Assembly: GCA_963565915.1 (NCBI GenBank)
Contig: OY751485.1
Span: 5,456,001 to 5,520,000, forward strand
Reading direction: 5' to 3'
Origin: Entoloma clypeatum
Taxonomy: Eukaryota; Basidiomycota; Agaricomycetes; Agaricales; Entolomataceae
Length of the DNA stretch: 64,000 nt
Both the position numbers and the translations under genes were made by a program. Below, piece after piece: positions 1 to 10,570 of this stretch (position 1 is its first letter; every line of letters begins with the position of its first letter). The notes beneath the pieces are model-generated. The model had not been told where the DNA came from. It saw only the letters and a list, made by a program, of their open reading frames with translations, and did no database searches.

Positions 1-1400
1 GTAGTAAGCAATGAAACGATGATAAAAATTGGCAAAACCTAGGAAAGATTGAATATCTTTGACCTTCCTTGGTTCAGGCCAATCTTGAATAATTTTGACT
101 TTCTTATCCGACATGCGGAGGCCGGTCAGAGAGAGGATAAAGCCAAGGTATTCAACAGTGTCTGTAGAAAACTCGCATTTGTCTGCGCGCGTGTATAAAC
201 CATGTTGTCGGAGACGTCGGAGGACTTTGCGGACATGCTTCCGATGCTCAGAGGGAGAGTTGGAGTAGATGAGGATGTCGTCGAGATATATGGTAACATA
301 CTTATCGAGCAGGTCATGGAAGATGTCATTCATGAAGCGTTGAAAAACGGCTGGGGAGTTGGTGAGTCCAAATGGCATGACAAGCCATTCAAAAGACCCG
401 TAGCGCGTGCGGAAGGCGGTTTTCCATTCATCTCCTTCTGCTATGCGGACAAGGTGATAGGCATGTCGGAGGTCAAGAGCTGTATAAACACTGGCTTTTC
501 CAGCAGTCTGGAGAAGGTCAGATATGAGCAGAAGCGGATATCAGTCCTTCTTTGAGATTTTGTTAAGACCACGGAAATCAACGCAAAGACGAAGGGAGCC
601 ATCCTTTTTACAAACGAAAAGGACGGGAGCACCGTGCGGAGAGGAAGAGGGTCGGATGAATCCAATGGTGAGGTGTTCATCAATGAATTCATGGAGGGCA
701 TTGAGTTCGGTTTGTGAAAGGGAGTAGATCGGACCGAACGGAGGAGCGGAACCCTCTTCAAGTTCAATCTTGAGGTCGTAGGGACGGTGGGGTGGAAGAG
801 TGTCTGCTTTTCCTTTACTGAAGACGTCAGCATAGTCATGGTATTCTTCGGGTATGTTTGTCAAGTCGGGGGTGTCGGAAGCGGATGCGGAGTGAGCGGA
901 AACGGAGGGAGTCGAAAGGTGAAGTCGAAAGGATTGTGTACCAGGCAATTTGCATGCCCTCATAAATGTGGCTGTGTTAATGAGTGAAATCTGCGGAGCG
1001 GACTGCGGAGGTACGATCAGAGGTTCCAGAGGAGGAAGCGTAGCTGTCCTACCTTGGGAGGAGGTCGACGTCGATGTCGGAAACGGCTCTTTTTGCATCT
1101 GTGGACGGAAAGTGATACTGCCCAATACCCAGTCAATCATAGGATTGTGGCAGGTGAGCCAGTTGTATCCAAGAACCACGGAAGAAGCGGAGTCGAATGG
1201 AGTAACACAAAAATCCTGTTCAAAAGATTCACCTGAAGGAAAACATATAGGTATTGTTACAACTTGAGTGATAAACACGTTAGAAGAACCATTGAAAAGC
1301 TTTTAGTTCTAAAGGCGGAATAGCGGAGGTTGGAAGATCATAAGCGGAGGAAAAGTTATTGTCAATAAAACAGTGGGTAGATCCTGAATCAATAAGTGCT
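1..1400 (-). pseudogene. Gypsy-1 pol fragment: aspartic protease and reverse transcriptase
   Basis: The protease active site DSGST is readable on the minus strand at about 1378-1391 (ALIDSGSTHCFIDN). Downstream, in another frame, comes the protease C-terminus ([16 protein letters not shown]), then the RT N-terminus ([40 protein letters not shown]). A TGA at 541-543 falls in K-K-D-stop-Y-P-L, where gypsy RTs usually have KDRYPLP, so CGA-to-TGA is the likely cause. After it the RT continues to position 1 with the YLDDIL catalytic motif (about 265-285) and LGFILS..., followed by a piece equivalent to [12 protein letters not shown]. RNase H and integrase lie outside the window. Confidence 0.85.
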
Positions 1401-1548
1401 GGGACAGAATCTGAAGAGAAAAAAGAAGATGAGATATTGATATGTAAAGAGTTCGGATCGGAGAGAGCGGACGCGTTAAGTCGGATGGGAGCAGAGGCAT
1501 GGAGAGAGTCAACGCAGTCCTCAGACCGTGCTTCATGAGGACCACTGC

Positions 1549-2841
1549 CTATTTTTTTGACTCAATCTCCTTACCTTTTTCCTTGGCTTGAGTGCCAACT
1601 TGGGCGGCTTTCCCTTTAGCCTTGGAAGCGGAGGAGGTGGACTTGGGACAGTCCTTGACAGTGTGTCCGATGCTACCACAGAATAAGCAAAGGTTATTAT
1701 CGAAACGACGTTTGCGTTCTTGATACGTCAGTTTGCCGTCTTTGCCTAATTTACTGGAGAGGTCGGGTTTTGGAGCGGATGTGGAAGCGGAAGCGGTAGC
1801 GGGAGTGGAGGGTTTGGTTGATGATGTTTGTGCGGTGGATTGGTTCGGAGCAGATTGTTTCTTGTCAGACTTGGGAGTGGGTTTATCAGTTCTGGATTTC
1901 TCTCATTGACGTTCCCAGTAGCGAGCGTCAATAGTATGAGCCGCGGATCGTAGATCTGGTAAAGACTTGATCTTGGGTTGTTGGGAGAGGATATCCTTGA
2001 TCCGATCTGGAAGTCTGACGTAGTAGCGGTGTCGGAGGGAGTTTTCATCCCAGTCAGTCTTGGTAGCAAGATGTTGGAATTCAATGTTGTATTTCAATAT
2101 CTTTTGATTTTCCTTCATCCGTAGGTTGTCCAACTGTTCTTCGGCTTCGCCCTGAGGGTCAATGGTACCAAACTCGGAGCGGAGAAGTCGGACGAACTCG
2201 GGGAAAGAACCCCGCCAATTGGGTTCATCATCGTCAAGAATGAAGGGTTCAAAAAATTCAAGTGCTGTGCCTCGGAAGTAGGACATGGCAAAGTTGACTT
2301 TGGAATGTTCTGAGTCGAAGTTGTCGTTGTCGGAGAAGTAAAGTTTGCATTGTAAAATGAATGCGGAGAGTTTGCGCGGATCGGATCCGTCAAAGGTATC
2401 CGGTTCGTTGGCATATGACTTTTTCTTCTTTGTATCTCGATGTTTCAACTCTTTGGTCATGAGCAGAATGGCTTCAGCTAGATTGGGTTCCTGATCTGGA
2501 TTGGAATCAGAGTCGTCCAAATCTCCATGTAAACTACCGTCGGGAGGAGGAGGGGATCCTCCTGGGGGTCCGCCGAATAAGCCAGAATTTAGAGGTGCGG
2601 AGGGTTCCGTTGGTGGGTTTAGTGGAGGACTGGCAGGAAGTGGTGGGAGCTGAGAGTCAGAAGAGGGCGGAGGAACGGATGGTCTGGGGGTAGGAGCGGA
2701 TGATGATGCTGTGGCTCCTCGAGGGGTAATGGTTACATTGCTTGTTCCTCGAAGAAAAGCAGAGCGTGGTGTGGAGGATGAACGTTCTGCTGCTGCACGA
2801 GCAGTCCTAGTTGTTTGAACTGTATGACGGGTTTGAGACAT
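1549..2841 (-). pseudogene. Gypsy-1 gag (capsid/nucleocapsid), one internal stop
   Basis: Gag forms the particle that packages the element RNA. The frame starts at the ATG at 2841 (MSQTRHTV) and runs about 430 codons to a TAG at 1549. The N-terminal third is Ser/Pro/Thr-rich. A capsid-like core follows, with PDTFDGSDPRKL, FILQCKLYF and FRGTALEFFEPF. Near 1660-1700 is one zinc knuckle, CLFCGSIGHTVKDC (CX2CX4HX4C). A TGA at 1903-1905 (RYWERQ-stop-EKSR) interrupts the same frame; an Arg codon there is likely ancestral. A start 19 codons upstream, at 2898, lies inside the LTR and is less likely. Confidence 0.85.
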
Positions 2842-2879
2842 GTGGGTAGAGGTTGTTGGGTAAATCAAAGAATGGTGGT

Positions 2880-2890
2880 AGTTCAAATAT
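2880..2890 (-). other. Primer-binding site complementary to own transcript 5' end
   Basis: Two nucleotides inside the 5' LTR the minus strand reads ATATTTGAACT, a perfect 11-bp complement of 3157-3147. No tRNA-like TGG start is present. The same arrangement with 2-nt spacing occurs at 51956-51966. Tf1/sushi-type elements prime from the first 11 nt of their own mRNA; that mechanism is inferred here. Confidence 0.6.
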
Positions 2891-2892
2891 AC

Positions 2893-3435
2893 TGTCACAT
2901 AGTGTGTTTCTCAATGTCGCAAAACGTCGGACGAGTCGGAGCAGAGTATCGGAGGAGCGGAATGCGGTAAGTGCGACGTTGGCAGAAAGGACCTGGCTTC
3001 AACTTGTGCGTTGCGCCCCACTCTTTGACGTGGTCCTCGATTTTGGATTGGCGGATGTCGGATGAGCGGATGAGCGGATGAGCGGAGGTGACGGAGAGAA
3101 TGCTCAAAGGCAAGTAGAGACGGATGCGAATGAGGTATAACGTATGATATTTGAACTGAGGTTCTACGACAGGTTTGTACACTATTTATAGTAGACTAGA
3201 ATGATCAGCATTACTATAAGTGATGTGCAGATATCGGAGTTGACCATCGGAACATTCGGAGTACGGAGAGTAGCAAATGAAAAGTGAACAACATATGTCT
3301 ACTTGTAAGTATGGTTGAGATGTTACGTAGTAGAAGTATATTCAATATAAATAGAATGTTGTTGGAGCGGATGTCGGAGCGGATGAAATGTCGGAGTCGT
3401 TGGATAAGTCGGATGTGAATCGTATGGTTATGACA
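2893..3435 (-). repeat. 5' LTR of Gypsy-1 (543 bp)
   Basis: The boundaries come from alignment with the solo LTR at 9977-10565: minus-strand start TGTCATAACC at 3435, end ...TGACA at 2893. The sequence is rich in TCCGAC/CTCCG motifs. A TATA-like ctataaatag lies at 3182-3191 on the minus strand. Confidence 0.85.
3147..3191 (-). promoter_or_regulatory. Predicted LTR promoter and transcript 5' end (self-primer)
   Basis: On the minus strand a TATA box (ctataaatag, 3182-3191) is followed about 30 nt downstream by AGTTCAAATAT (3157-3147). If transcription starts there, these 11 nt are exactly complementary to the site just inside the LTR (2880-2890). The TATA and the complementarity are seen directly; the start site is inferred. 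Confidence 0.6.
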
Positions 3436-5880
3436 GACTGGTGGAACCACCCAGAGCGCCCCCAGCAGATTTTGGATGTCGACACACTCACCCAGTGTCT
3501 CGAAGTCCACCACGGCGTGCTTGGTCACCCGCCGGGCAGCGAGACTGTCACCGGTCCATTCGCCGGTCCATTTGCTGGTCACTCTCTTGCCAACTATCTA
3601 TCAATTCCCCCTCCCCATATCTCTCTGAACTCTCAGGCAGCGGCAGGGTACCGCGCCATGGCCCTTGACGCCTCTCACCAACTCCAAGCGGTGGCGAACA
3701 GGCTTCATGCTCAGGAAACAGTGTCGGTGAACGTGTTGCACTTGGCCATCCATTGTGCTAGTGGTTTCAACATGCTCTATGAGCACGCCATGACTCTTGA
3801 ATCCCTGGTTCCTGCAAGGGGACACATTGCAGGACCACCATATCAGCCATTGGCAACCATTGGCAATCGCGCCGGTTCACCGGCGGCCACTCCCCAACCC
3901 TCATCCTCACGGCTGATGCGCAAATCAACCACTGCTCAAACGCAACGGAAAGGTAGGCCGAGGAGCAAGAAAGTCACCCTCCAGGATCTGGCCACCATGA
4001 TCCAGGAGACTGCAGCAGCTGAATGCAACCGATACCAGCAGCACCCCAGCCTGAAGTGGACCTGGGGCGTCGATCTCAAAGTTGACAACATCAGGAAGCT
4101 GGTGAGAGCAGCAGAAAACCAGTACCAGCTGCCACATTCTGGATATGACGAGTCCCTAGCCGATGGCGGTTTTGCAGGTAACGACTCTGATGGCCCAGGA
4201 GAAGCCCCCTTCTCGGACATGATTGGTCGCCATTCCGCTGCCTCGCCATCTCTCATCACCGACCTCGGCACCCTCGATATTCCCCACCATTTCAGAGAGT
4301 ACCCCCTTCACCGAGCCCACACGGCCACACCGGCAGACAACCTGCCACATGGGGCAGGTGACAACTCCGCTGCTGCTTTTCTTCCTGCCCCTTCCCTCAC
4401 CGCTCTTGATGCCGAGTGTGACTCACCGATTTTCACTCCAATCCCCAGGTCACCCCCAACTCAAACTCCGGCCACCTCCACATCGCCTGTCGCCGATCAC
4501 CAGGAGGTTGTCGACATTATCATGGGCGATATCAGTGATGAACAAGCGACCTCTGCAGGCGATATTCCTCTCCACCTTGTCATGCAGACACTGGAGGATA
4601 TGAGTGACACCGACTCACCATCCCAACATTCGCCAGCCGACCCTTTGCCGTCCAAACCTTCGCCATCTTCGCCGTTGATACGACTGCTGCGTGGCTGTGC
4701 TTGAAAATTCACTTTTCCCACAGTCTTGTCAATATAAGAATATAATGCTGGCCCCTTCACAAACATATTCTATTGGAACTGATGGTACTACTGGCTATCT
4801 AAGAGTGTCTAAATACCACTGGACCACCTTTGGTCATGATCTTGGGAACAGTCACTTTGAGGGCTTAACCAAAACTTGACACAAAACACTTTATTTCTCA
4901 ATGGATAAGACCATTGAGGGGACCAGTCATTAATAAGAATATTCTATGACATATCACCCTATACAATCACTACTATTGACTATGGATAATCTGAGGGCTC
5001 GGGGGACTCATATTAATGAGCAGGATGCCCAGCATCACAGTGTACGACGCGCGATCACAGATGCCGTGATGCCGATCTGTGTGACTTACCAGAAATAGAC
5101 CAAACCCTGGAAACGGGTTCCCGGTCCGTGACGCTTCAGACCCTTGATCAATGACAACCGGGAACTTGATTGATTGATCGACAACATCAATATTGATGCG
5201 GCGTTCTAGAATGCTCGCGAAACGACGTGTTCTTGTCGCTCCACTCTGCCAGGGCCGGTTGCCCTCTCGACACCTCAGAAATATGTTTAAAGGACCCCTG
5301 TGAATATTTGGACCATGCCCAAATAACAGATACCCTGGAAACCGATTTGTTATGGACATATCTTGTGATAAACCTTATATACATATAAAAACTGTAGTTT
5401 CCTGCCATGTACTGTAGATTAGAAAGGCCCCCCAGCCAGATCCAATCCCTCTCTCTCTCTCAGTGATTGATTGAGTGGTTAGATTTTCTAAGTCTCATCC
5501 AAAGGGAGTCTCAGTGAACCCTGAGGAAACTCGATCTCATATTATTATTTTATTTGATCAAAACCCTTGATTGTCGACGCGCGACCTCACGACGACTTTC
5601 TACAACAGACAAACGAGTCTAACTACTTACAAAATAAGTGGTTAAGTTCCCGCCACCCTTGAACTAATTGTTGAGAGTGTTGTTGGGTGTTTGAGGTGTT
5701 TGTAGAGCTCTGACCAGAGTCTCTCGCATTTTTCGGCGCTTGTCACAAACTCGCTTCTCACCGTCTTCGCCGTCTTCGCCGTCTTCACTGTCTTCGCTGT
5801 CTTCACCGTGCCACCCTTCGCCGAAGCCTGTTGCACCAATAAGGCATTCACTGTCCATTGATTCACTCCTTCCGCCGTGA
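3436..5880 (+). pseudogene. Unrecognised ORF broken by two LTR insertions
   Basis: From 3436 an open frame reads DWWNHPERPQQILDV... to about 4675, where solo LTR A begins. If the LTR and one copy of the CCGT duplication are ignored, the frame continues without shift at 5765 through a Ser/Pro/Leu-rich tail to a TGA at 5878-5880. The 5' side is cut by Gypsy-1 at 3435, so the start is lost. There is a basic stretch (RKGRPRSKK) and a possible helical segment (LQDLATMIQETAAAECNRYQ), but I recognise no family. It could be a host gene or an accessory ORF of a DNA transposon. Confidence 0.45.
4676..5760 (+). repeat. Solo LTR A (1085 bp, TG...CA, 4-bp TSD CCGT)
   Basis: It starts TGATACGAC at 4676 and ends ...CTTCTCA at 5760, with CCGT on both sides (4672-4675, 5761-5764). 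It belongs with the copies at 57297-58358 (+) and about 37786-38743 (-). A TATA-like cttatatacatataaa is near 5371-5390. A reading frame on the opposite strand (about 4973-5359) is shared by all three copies but looks incidental. No coding region of this family is present in the window. Confidence 0.8.
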
Positions 5881-5906
5881 TCTATCATCAGACTCTGGAC
5901 ATTGTC

Positions 5907-6416
5907 ATGAACATCCTAGAGGAGGAGGAGAGTGACATAGAGGATGACCAGAGCAGGCCGCCCCCACCGTCAACACTATTTGACAATGCACTGGCGGCTC
6001 TTGAGGATTCCGATGAAGCCGATGACGAGGCTGATGGCAGCAACAAAACTGACGGCACCCATAACGGCGACAGTGATGGCGACAATCATGGCGACAATCA
6101 CGGCGATGGCGAACCTGACGGTGAAACTGACGGCGAAACTGACGGCGAAACTGACAATGACAGCGACAGCAGTGGATCCGTCACCAATGCACCTACTGCT
6201 GCCAACGTCGCCAGCGCACTTGAAGGTGTCGACTCCGATGTCTCTGATAGTGAGCCAACTGGACCCCCCCCTCTCATTCGTTCGCCGGGGCTCTTTGCCC
6301 ATGCCCCTGGGGCTCAATTCCAACGCCGCCCTTGGACCGCTGAAGATTTAGCTGATGTGCGTGTCCCTGGCAGTTCAAGTGATACTGGGTCATCAGAGAG
6401 CGAGGGTGCAGAGTGA
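5907..6416 (+). CDS. Acidic low-complexity ORF, function unknown
   Basis: The frame from the first ATG at 5907 gives about 169 residues (MNILEEEESDIEDDQ...). It is dominated by Asp/Glu and contains tandem DGET repeats encoded by a GACGGCGAAACT-type repeat near 6110-6160. A Pro-rich C-terminus (GPPPLIRSPG) precedes the stop at 6414-6416. It follows the broken ORF at 3436-5880 directly and may be its downstream exon or a separate gene. No domain is recognised. Confidence 0.35.
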   Translation: MNILEEEESDIEDDQSRPPPPSTLFDNALAALEDSDEADDEADGSNKTDGTHNGDSDGDNHGDNHGDGEPDGETDGETDGETDNDSDSSGSVTNAPTAANVASALEGVDSDVSDSEPTGPPPLIRSPGLFAHAPGAQFQRRPWTAEDLADVRVPGSSSDTGSSESEGAE

Positions 6417-6504
6417 TATGCCTATAGCGGGGTACCATTGTTATTACATTATACTATATACAGATGTCTACCCTTCTTCTCTACAATAAAATGAGCCTTG
6501 GTTG

Positions 6505-6615
6505 TCGCCAGCTGCATTGAGTTTGTCGCCGGGGACATAGAGTTTGTTGCCGGCTGCATTGACTTGGTCGCCGACCACATTTCATTCTGTCGCCATTCGC
6601 CGTGGCGAATTCGCT
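6505..6615 (+). repeat. Short imperfect direct repeats (TTGTCGCC...GCATTGA)
   Basis: Three to four imperfect units of about 30 nt with the core TTGTCGCCGGCTGCATTGA lie between 6505 and 6615. The unit is short and degenerate, with no coding sense. Confidence 0.45.
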
Positions 6616-6712
6616 GCTTCCGTAATTTACCATACAGTGTATGCGTTCGCTAGACCGTATATTACAATACAGTGTAGGTTGAGTATGTGCAACAAGCGCC
6701 AGACTCTCGTCC

Positions 6713-7150
6713 AATGGGCATTTGTTCTACACATAAACGCGGCCTTTTTGAGATAGAAACGAAAGGAAATGGATAAAAACTCATTGATATATGACTTATC
6801 CTTCCCATAAGCCCCTCATGTCAAAAGAACATCAAATTGTGCCATATCTGGAAAATGGCAGGCTATCTATCGTCTAACAGATGCATTATTCTAAACATAA
6901 GTACAATGTTTCTGAGATAGAAATGAATGGAAATGGATGAAAACTCGCCAAGTTATGATTTTTTTCTTCCCAAACCCCTTCACCAATGAAACCCCAAAAT
7001 CATACCACATTGAGGAAATGCCGGGCTGTCGTCTATGGGGGCCTTTAATCTACACAAAAATGTGATGCTTTTGAGATAAAAAATGAAAGGAAATGGATAA
7101 GAACTCACAAAGATATGATTTATTCTTATCAAGCCCATAAAACTTGAGTT
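6713..7150. repeat. About 161-bp tandem repeat, 2.6 units
   Basis: The landmark GAGATAGAAA(C/T)GAA(A/T)GGAAATGGAT recurs at about 6751, 6913 and 7073, a spacing of 160-162 bp. Each unit also carries a TTCTACACATAA-like block and a CTTCCCATAAGCCCC-like block. The units are diverged and non-coding. Confidence 0.75.
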
Positions 7151-7855
7151 CTTTGCAATATTGACCTTCCTCATTGTACCACTAGTCCGTTCTTGCTCAG
7201 TGCAGTACATACTTCCAATTGTCATTGCCAGTTACTGACATCCCAGCTGAGAAGGCAGGGTGGTGGCACGAAAGAGAGAGATGATAAGTTACAGGTGACA
7301 GAAATTTGAATCAACCAAGTCATGGATTAATCACCTGACTTCACACAATGCATGAAACACATTCAACGGGCAGGTCAATCAATGAGGTGGGTCCAGGTCC
7401 AACCCACCTCTGCACCTGAACCTCTAAGGAGGTCCGAGTCCACTAGATGTGAGGACCTGCACCCCGGATCTAGGGTTCAGTCAAGCCCTAGATGTAGTAT
7501 TGATATATCACAGTCCTCTAATCATAGCACAGCCATATTGCATCTACATCATTAATCACAGGTCCACCAGGTGATATATCACGACATGTCACCCACCCGC
7601 CTTCCAAGCTGGCCCTACAGCTTTCCCCATGGGTTGGTTCACTTGTGTCATGCCATCAACCATCATTCAGTGCATCGTCTGGATCTATTAATATGCTGAT
7701 CTTCTCTTGGCACATTGGCAGTGCCGGCACATCAAACCATCGGTTTCGAGGTTCCATTTTGATCTCCACTTGCAAAACCTCCATGAAAAACATGTGAACC
7801 ATAGATAGTATAACATACTACTCCAGCTCATTTAAATTTCATTTCTGACTGCATA
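7151..7855. other. Non-coding stretch
   Basis: I find no convincing gene. GATATATCAC motifs occur near 7501 and 7573 and again near 11391, so this may be old transposon sequence. Confidence 0.4.
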
Positions 7856-8140
7856 GCTAGTGTTTCAAAGTCCAGTCCTTCGAAAGTAAATTTAGACTGA
7901 GACTGAACCAAACTGGACTGGTGAAAGACCGGACCGCCAGTCTTGGTCTTTAAGGTTTCGGATCACAACCGGTCCTTGGTTCTCTTCAAACTTAGAATTT
8001 TACAGACTGACCAAATACTGGTTAGAACAGGTTTAAACTGGTTTTTTCCATGGAACAATCTGAGAAACAGAAATCTGCATCATGAAACAGCAATGTGCAA
8101 AATTTGTGCCACTTGCAAGAATTGAACTTATGACCCATCC
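7856..8140 (-). repeat. SINE-like repeat, copy 1 (5' head truncated)
   Basis: This matches 15402-15735 over most of its length: TGTTTCAA(A/G)GTCCAG at one end, then GACCGG/CCGGTC-rich sequence, then GGAACAATCTGAG(A/G)AACAGAAAT and GTGCAAAATTTGTGCCA. It ends at CAAGAATTGAACT, the B-box region of copy 2, so the tRNA-like head is lost. The following 80 bp (8143-8220) also match 15905-15975. Confidence 0.65.
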
Positions 8141-8689
8141 AGTATGTGTGCCCCTGATTGCAAAGTCAGCAATGGGTGGATGCGTCGTTTCAACATTGGA
8201 TGACGCGCATTACATGTGCCTCAAATGTGTCAAATACATGTCAACAAACTCAAAAAACATCGCACTTCTCCTTATTCTTCTCCTTATTATGGCTACCACA
8301 AGACAAAATGCAAACTTTGGCCTCTGCAAATGATAATGAAAAAGAGTTTGTAAAGTAAAATTCTGTGAACAAGACTTTGGCTTCACAGAAAGAAAACCTT
8401 TCTTTGCACTGAAAAATAATGCAATACTTTGAATCTGGCTATAATATTCTGAAAGAATTTGGCATCTAAGTAATAAGATATTTTGCTGAGGGGAAAAAAC
8501 ATATTTCTCTGGACAAAAGTTGAAAGAGAAAGTAATGGGAAATTTGTATTCCTCACATTTTATTTAGGCATTAAGAATGTTTTGGTTTTGCATTTGCCAT
8601 GTGTTCTGCCAAATGATTATTTGTCAATTGTTTTCAAAACATATTTTGCATGTGCCAAATCAAATGTTTTCAAATTTCACATGTGCCAA

Positions 8690-9225
8690 GTGCCCAACGG
8701 CCCGCTGTCGTGCCCAATGGCTGCCTCTAGCACACAATGCCTTTCACTTGTGCCCAATGCTGTCCCTTCCAGCCCAACAGCCCCCACTGATGCCCAATGT
8801 CCCCCTCTAGTGCCTAACGGCGTCATCTCACACCCAATGGCCTCTTCTCACACCCAATGGCCCCTTCTCATGCCCAATGGCCCCTTCTCACACCCAATGG
8901 CATCCACTCATGCCCAATGCCTTCCCTTCAAGCCCAATGGCTCCCTCTCATGCCAAATGCCCTGCCTTCGAGCCCAACGGCCCCCTCTCATTCTCAACAC
9001 CCCCCTCATGCCGGACTGCCCCCCTCTTGCATCGACTCATGGCCAACACCCTTTCTTCGCCCACAACTCATGCCCAACATGTCCACTTGCGGCCAATGTG
9101 TCCACTCATGCCCAATGCATCCACTCACACCAAACGGTGCCCACTCACGCCCAACGACACTCACTCACGCCCAATGATGCCCACTCATGCCCAACATGTT
9201 CACTCATGCCCAACGCTGTCAGATG
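8690..9225. repeat. Degenerate 20-bp minisatellite (TGCCCAATGGCCCCTTCTCA)
   Basis: More than 20 imperfect units carry the core CCCAA(T/C)GG or CCCAATG. The best-preserved run is near 8825-8925. Because 20 is not a multiple of 3, the translation rotates among the same three peptides, and long open frames result in all three forward frames. No start context, domain or conserved neighbour suggests a protein. Confidence 0.8.
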
Positions 9226-9309
9226 GCGAGATTCAGGGACAGGGGGGAGGGGGTAAGCACACAAGACAACACATGCATTTGCCATCCAGTAGCACCTTCG
9301 TAGCGTACA

Positions 9310-9405
9310 CACTACGAGTCTGGACCAGTTTGAACTGGTTCAGTCTCATCAGACCTGAATAAACAGACTGACCAGACCAGTCTCTCACCGGTCTGGTCCT
9401 ACATG
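9310..9405. repeat. Short CCGGTC/CTGGTC palindrome-rich repeat
   Basis: Alternating GTCTGGACCAGTTTGAACTGG and GACCAGTCTCTCACCGGTC motifs resemble the cores of the repeats at 7856-8140 and 15402-15735. Confidence 0.5.
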
Positions 9406-9971
9406 TTACATCACAATGATAAAGATGTAATTGGGCAGCATAAGTACTGTTCAAGATTTACAGACATGATTTTCTTATGTCAGTCACAAAAAACATAATA
9501 TGTTGGCAGATCCGTGGCACAGGTTCCTTTTGTTTCTATTCCTCATCAATTTGTATTTATTTGCAGTGATTTTTGTCAAACAAATAAGGCAGACTCCATG
9601 TCTGTGACTTGATGAAATAATTCAGAAATGATGCAGGAAAATCTACGAAAACAAAACATACTTGTGTTCTTTGCACTGCAAGGTAATCTAGAACTAACAG
9701 GCTCTGAAGTGTGTCAAGATTCCTGATAGAAAATACCTTGGATGGGAACCAGAGTGAGGACGACAGTAGGTAGCACTTAATCTGTAAGTTTAAGTTGAGA
9801 TTTGGGCTATTTTGTGCACCTGTTGTCTGACCTTTTCATTTCTAGGGTCCAGGCTTTTTCAAGTATCTCATTCAGAGAAATGTTCTACAAATCATGTCAT
9901 TCTGTAATATCTAAAGAAATTATCCAGAGGATGGCACACTGTAAGGTAATCCATGTTTTTTTGCAAACCTC
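9406..9971. other. Non-coding stretch
   Basis: No gene or repeat boundary is recognised. The stretch is AT-rich with short unrelated open frames only. Confidence 0.4.
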
Positions 9972-9976
9972 AAATG

Positions 9977-10565
9977 TGTCATAACCATGCAATTCATACA
10001 TCCAACACATCCGACGACTCCGATGTTTTATCCAGTCCGACATCCGACAATTTTCATAATAGTACTTATTGACATCTCTACTAGTTAACATTCTAATTAT
10101 GCTGACAAGTAGACATCTTGATGTTGATTTTGCATTTGCTCCTCTCCGTACTCCGATTGCTCCGATGAGTAACTCCGACATCCACACCTTACCTATAGTA
10201 GTTACTGACCCACTTCTGGTTTACTATAAGTAGTATGAATTTTGTCGTAGTTCCTCAGTTCGAATATTATACGTCACTATCCCTTGCCATATGTTCCACC
10301 AATCTATTCCTTCGCCTCTTGTCCTCATCCTCCTTCTCATGTCTCCACCTCCGCACCTCCGCTCTGCACATCCGCTCCTCTCACCCTCCGACATCTGCCA
10401 ATCCAAAATCTAGGACCACGTCAAAGAATGGGGCGCAACACATAAGTTGAAGCCAGGTCCTTTCTGCAAGACGTCGGACTTGTCGCATCCATTCATCCGC
10501 TACTCCGCTCCAACTGCTCCGATGCATCCGACGTTTTCCAACATTGAAAAACATGCTACGTGACA
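9977..10565 (+). repeat. Solo LTR of Gypsy-1 family, perfect TSD AAATG
   Basis: It starts TGTCATAACC, ends TGACA, and is flanked by AAATG at 9972-9976 and 10566-10570. It is 589 bp, against 543 bp for the Gypsy-1 LTR. A TATA-like ctataagta (10223-10231) is followed by AGTTCGAATAT (10257-10267), the self-primer equivalent. No internal sequence is attached, so it is a product of LTR-LTR recombination. Confidence 0.9.
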
Positions 10566-10570
10566 AAATG

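Larger units (their letters stand above)
1..3435 (-). mobile_element. Gypsy-1: Ty3/gypsy LTR retrotransposon, 5' part, cut by window start
   Basis: Read on the minus strand the order is 5' LTR (2893-3435), gag (from 2841), zinc knuckle, protease, reverse transcriptase running off position 1. The right flank of the LTR is GACTG (3436-3440), the presumed target duplication; its partner lies outside the window. Gag resembles that of the 51.2-kb element, and the LTR resembles the solo LTR at 9977-10565 (both begin TGTCATAACC and end in TGACA). Gag and pol each carry a TGA stop, so this copy is probably dead. The site between LTR and gag fits self-priming rather than tRNA priming. Confidence 0.9.

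Noticed and set aside
3388..4704. A 438-codon ORF with an ATG
   Set aside because: The ATG lies in the Gypsy-1 LTR and the end in solo LTR A; only the middle (3436-4675) is genuine, so it is reported as a broken ORF.
4973..5359. A 99-128 aa antisense ORF shared by LTRs A, B and C
   Set aside because: Conserved because the LTRs are conserved; differences are mostly CpG transitions that change residues (R to H), without sign of protein constraint.
5642..5888. Minus-strand KTAKTVKTAKT-type ORFs
   Set aside because: Antisense of a TCTTCGCCG repeat that encodes Ser/Pro on the plus strand in the split ORF.
8483..9362. Overlapping long ORFs on the plus strand
   Set aside because: They are translations of a 20-bp minisatellite in three frames; no start context, domain or conservation.
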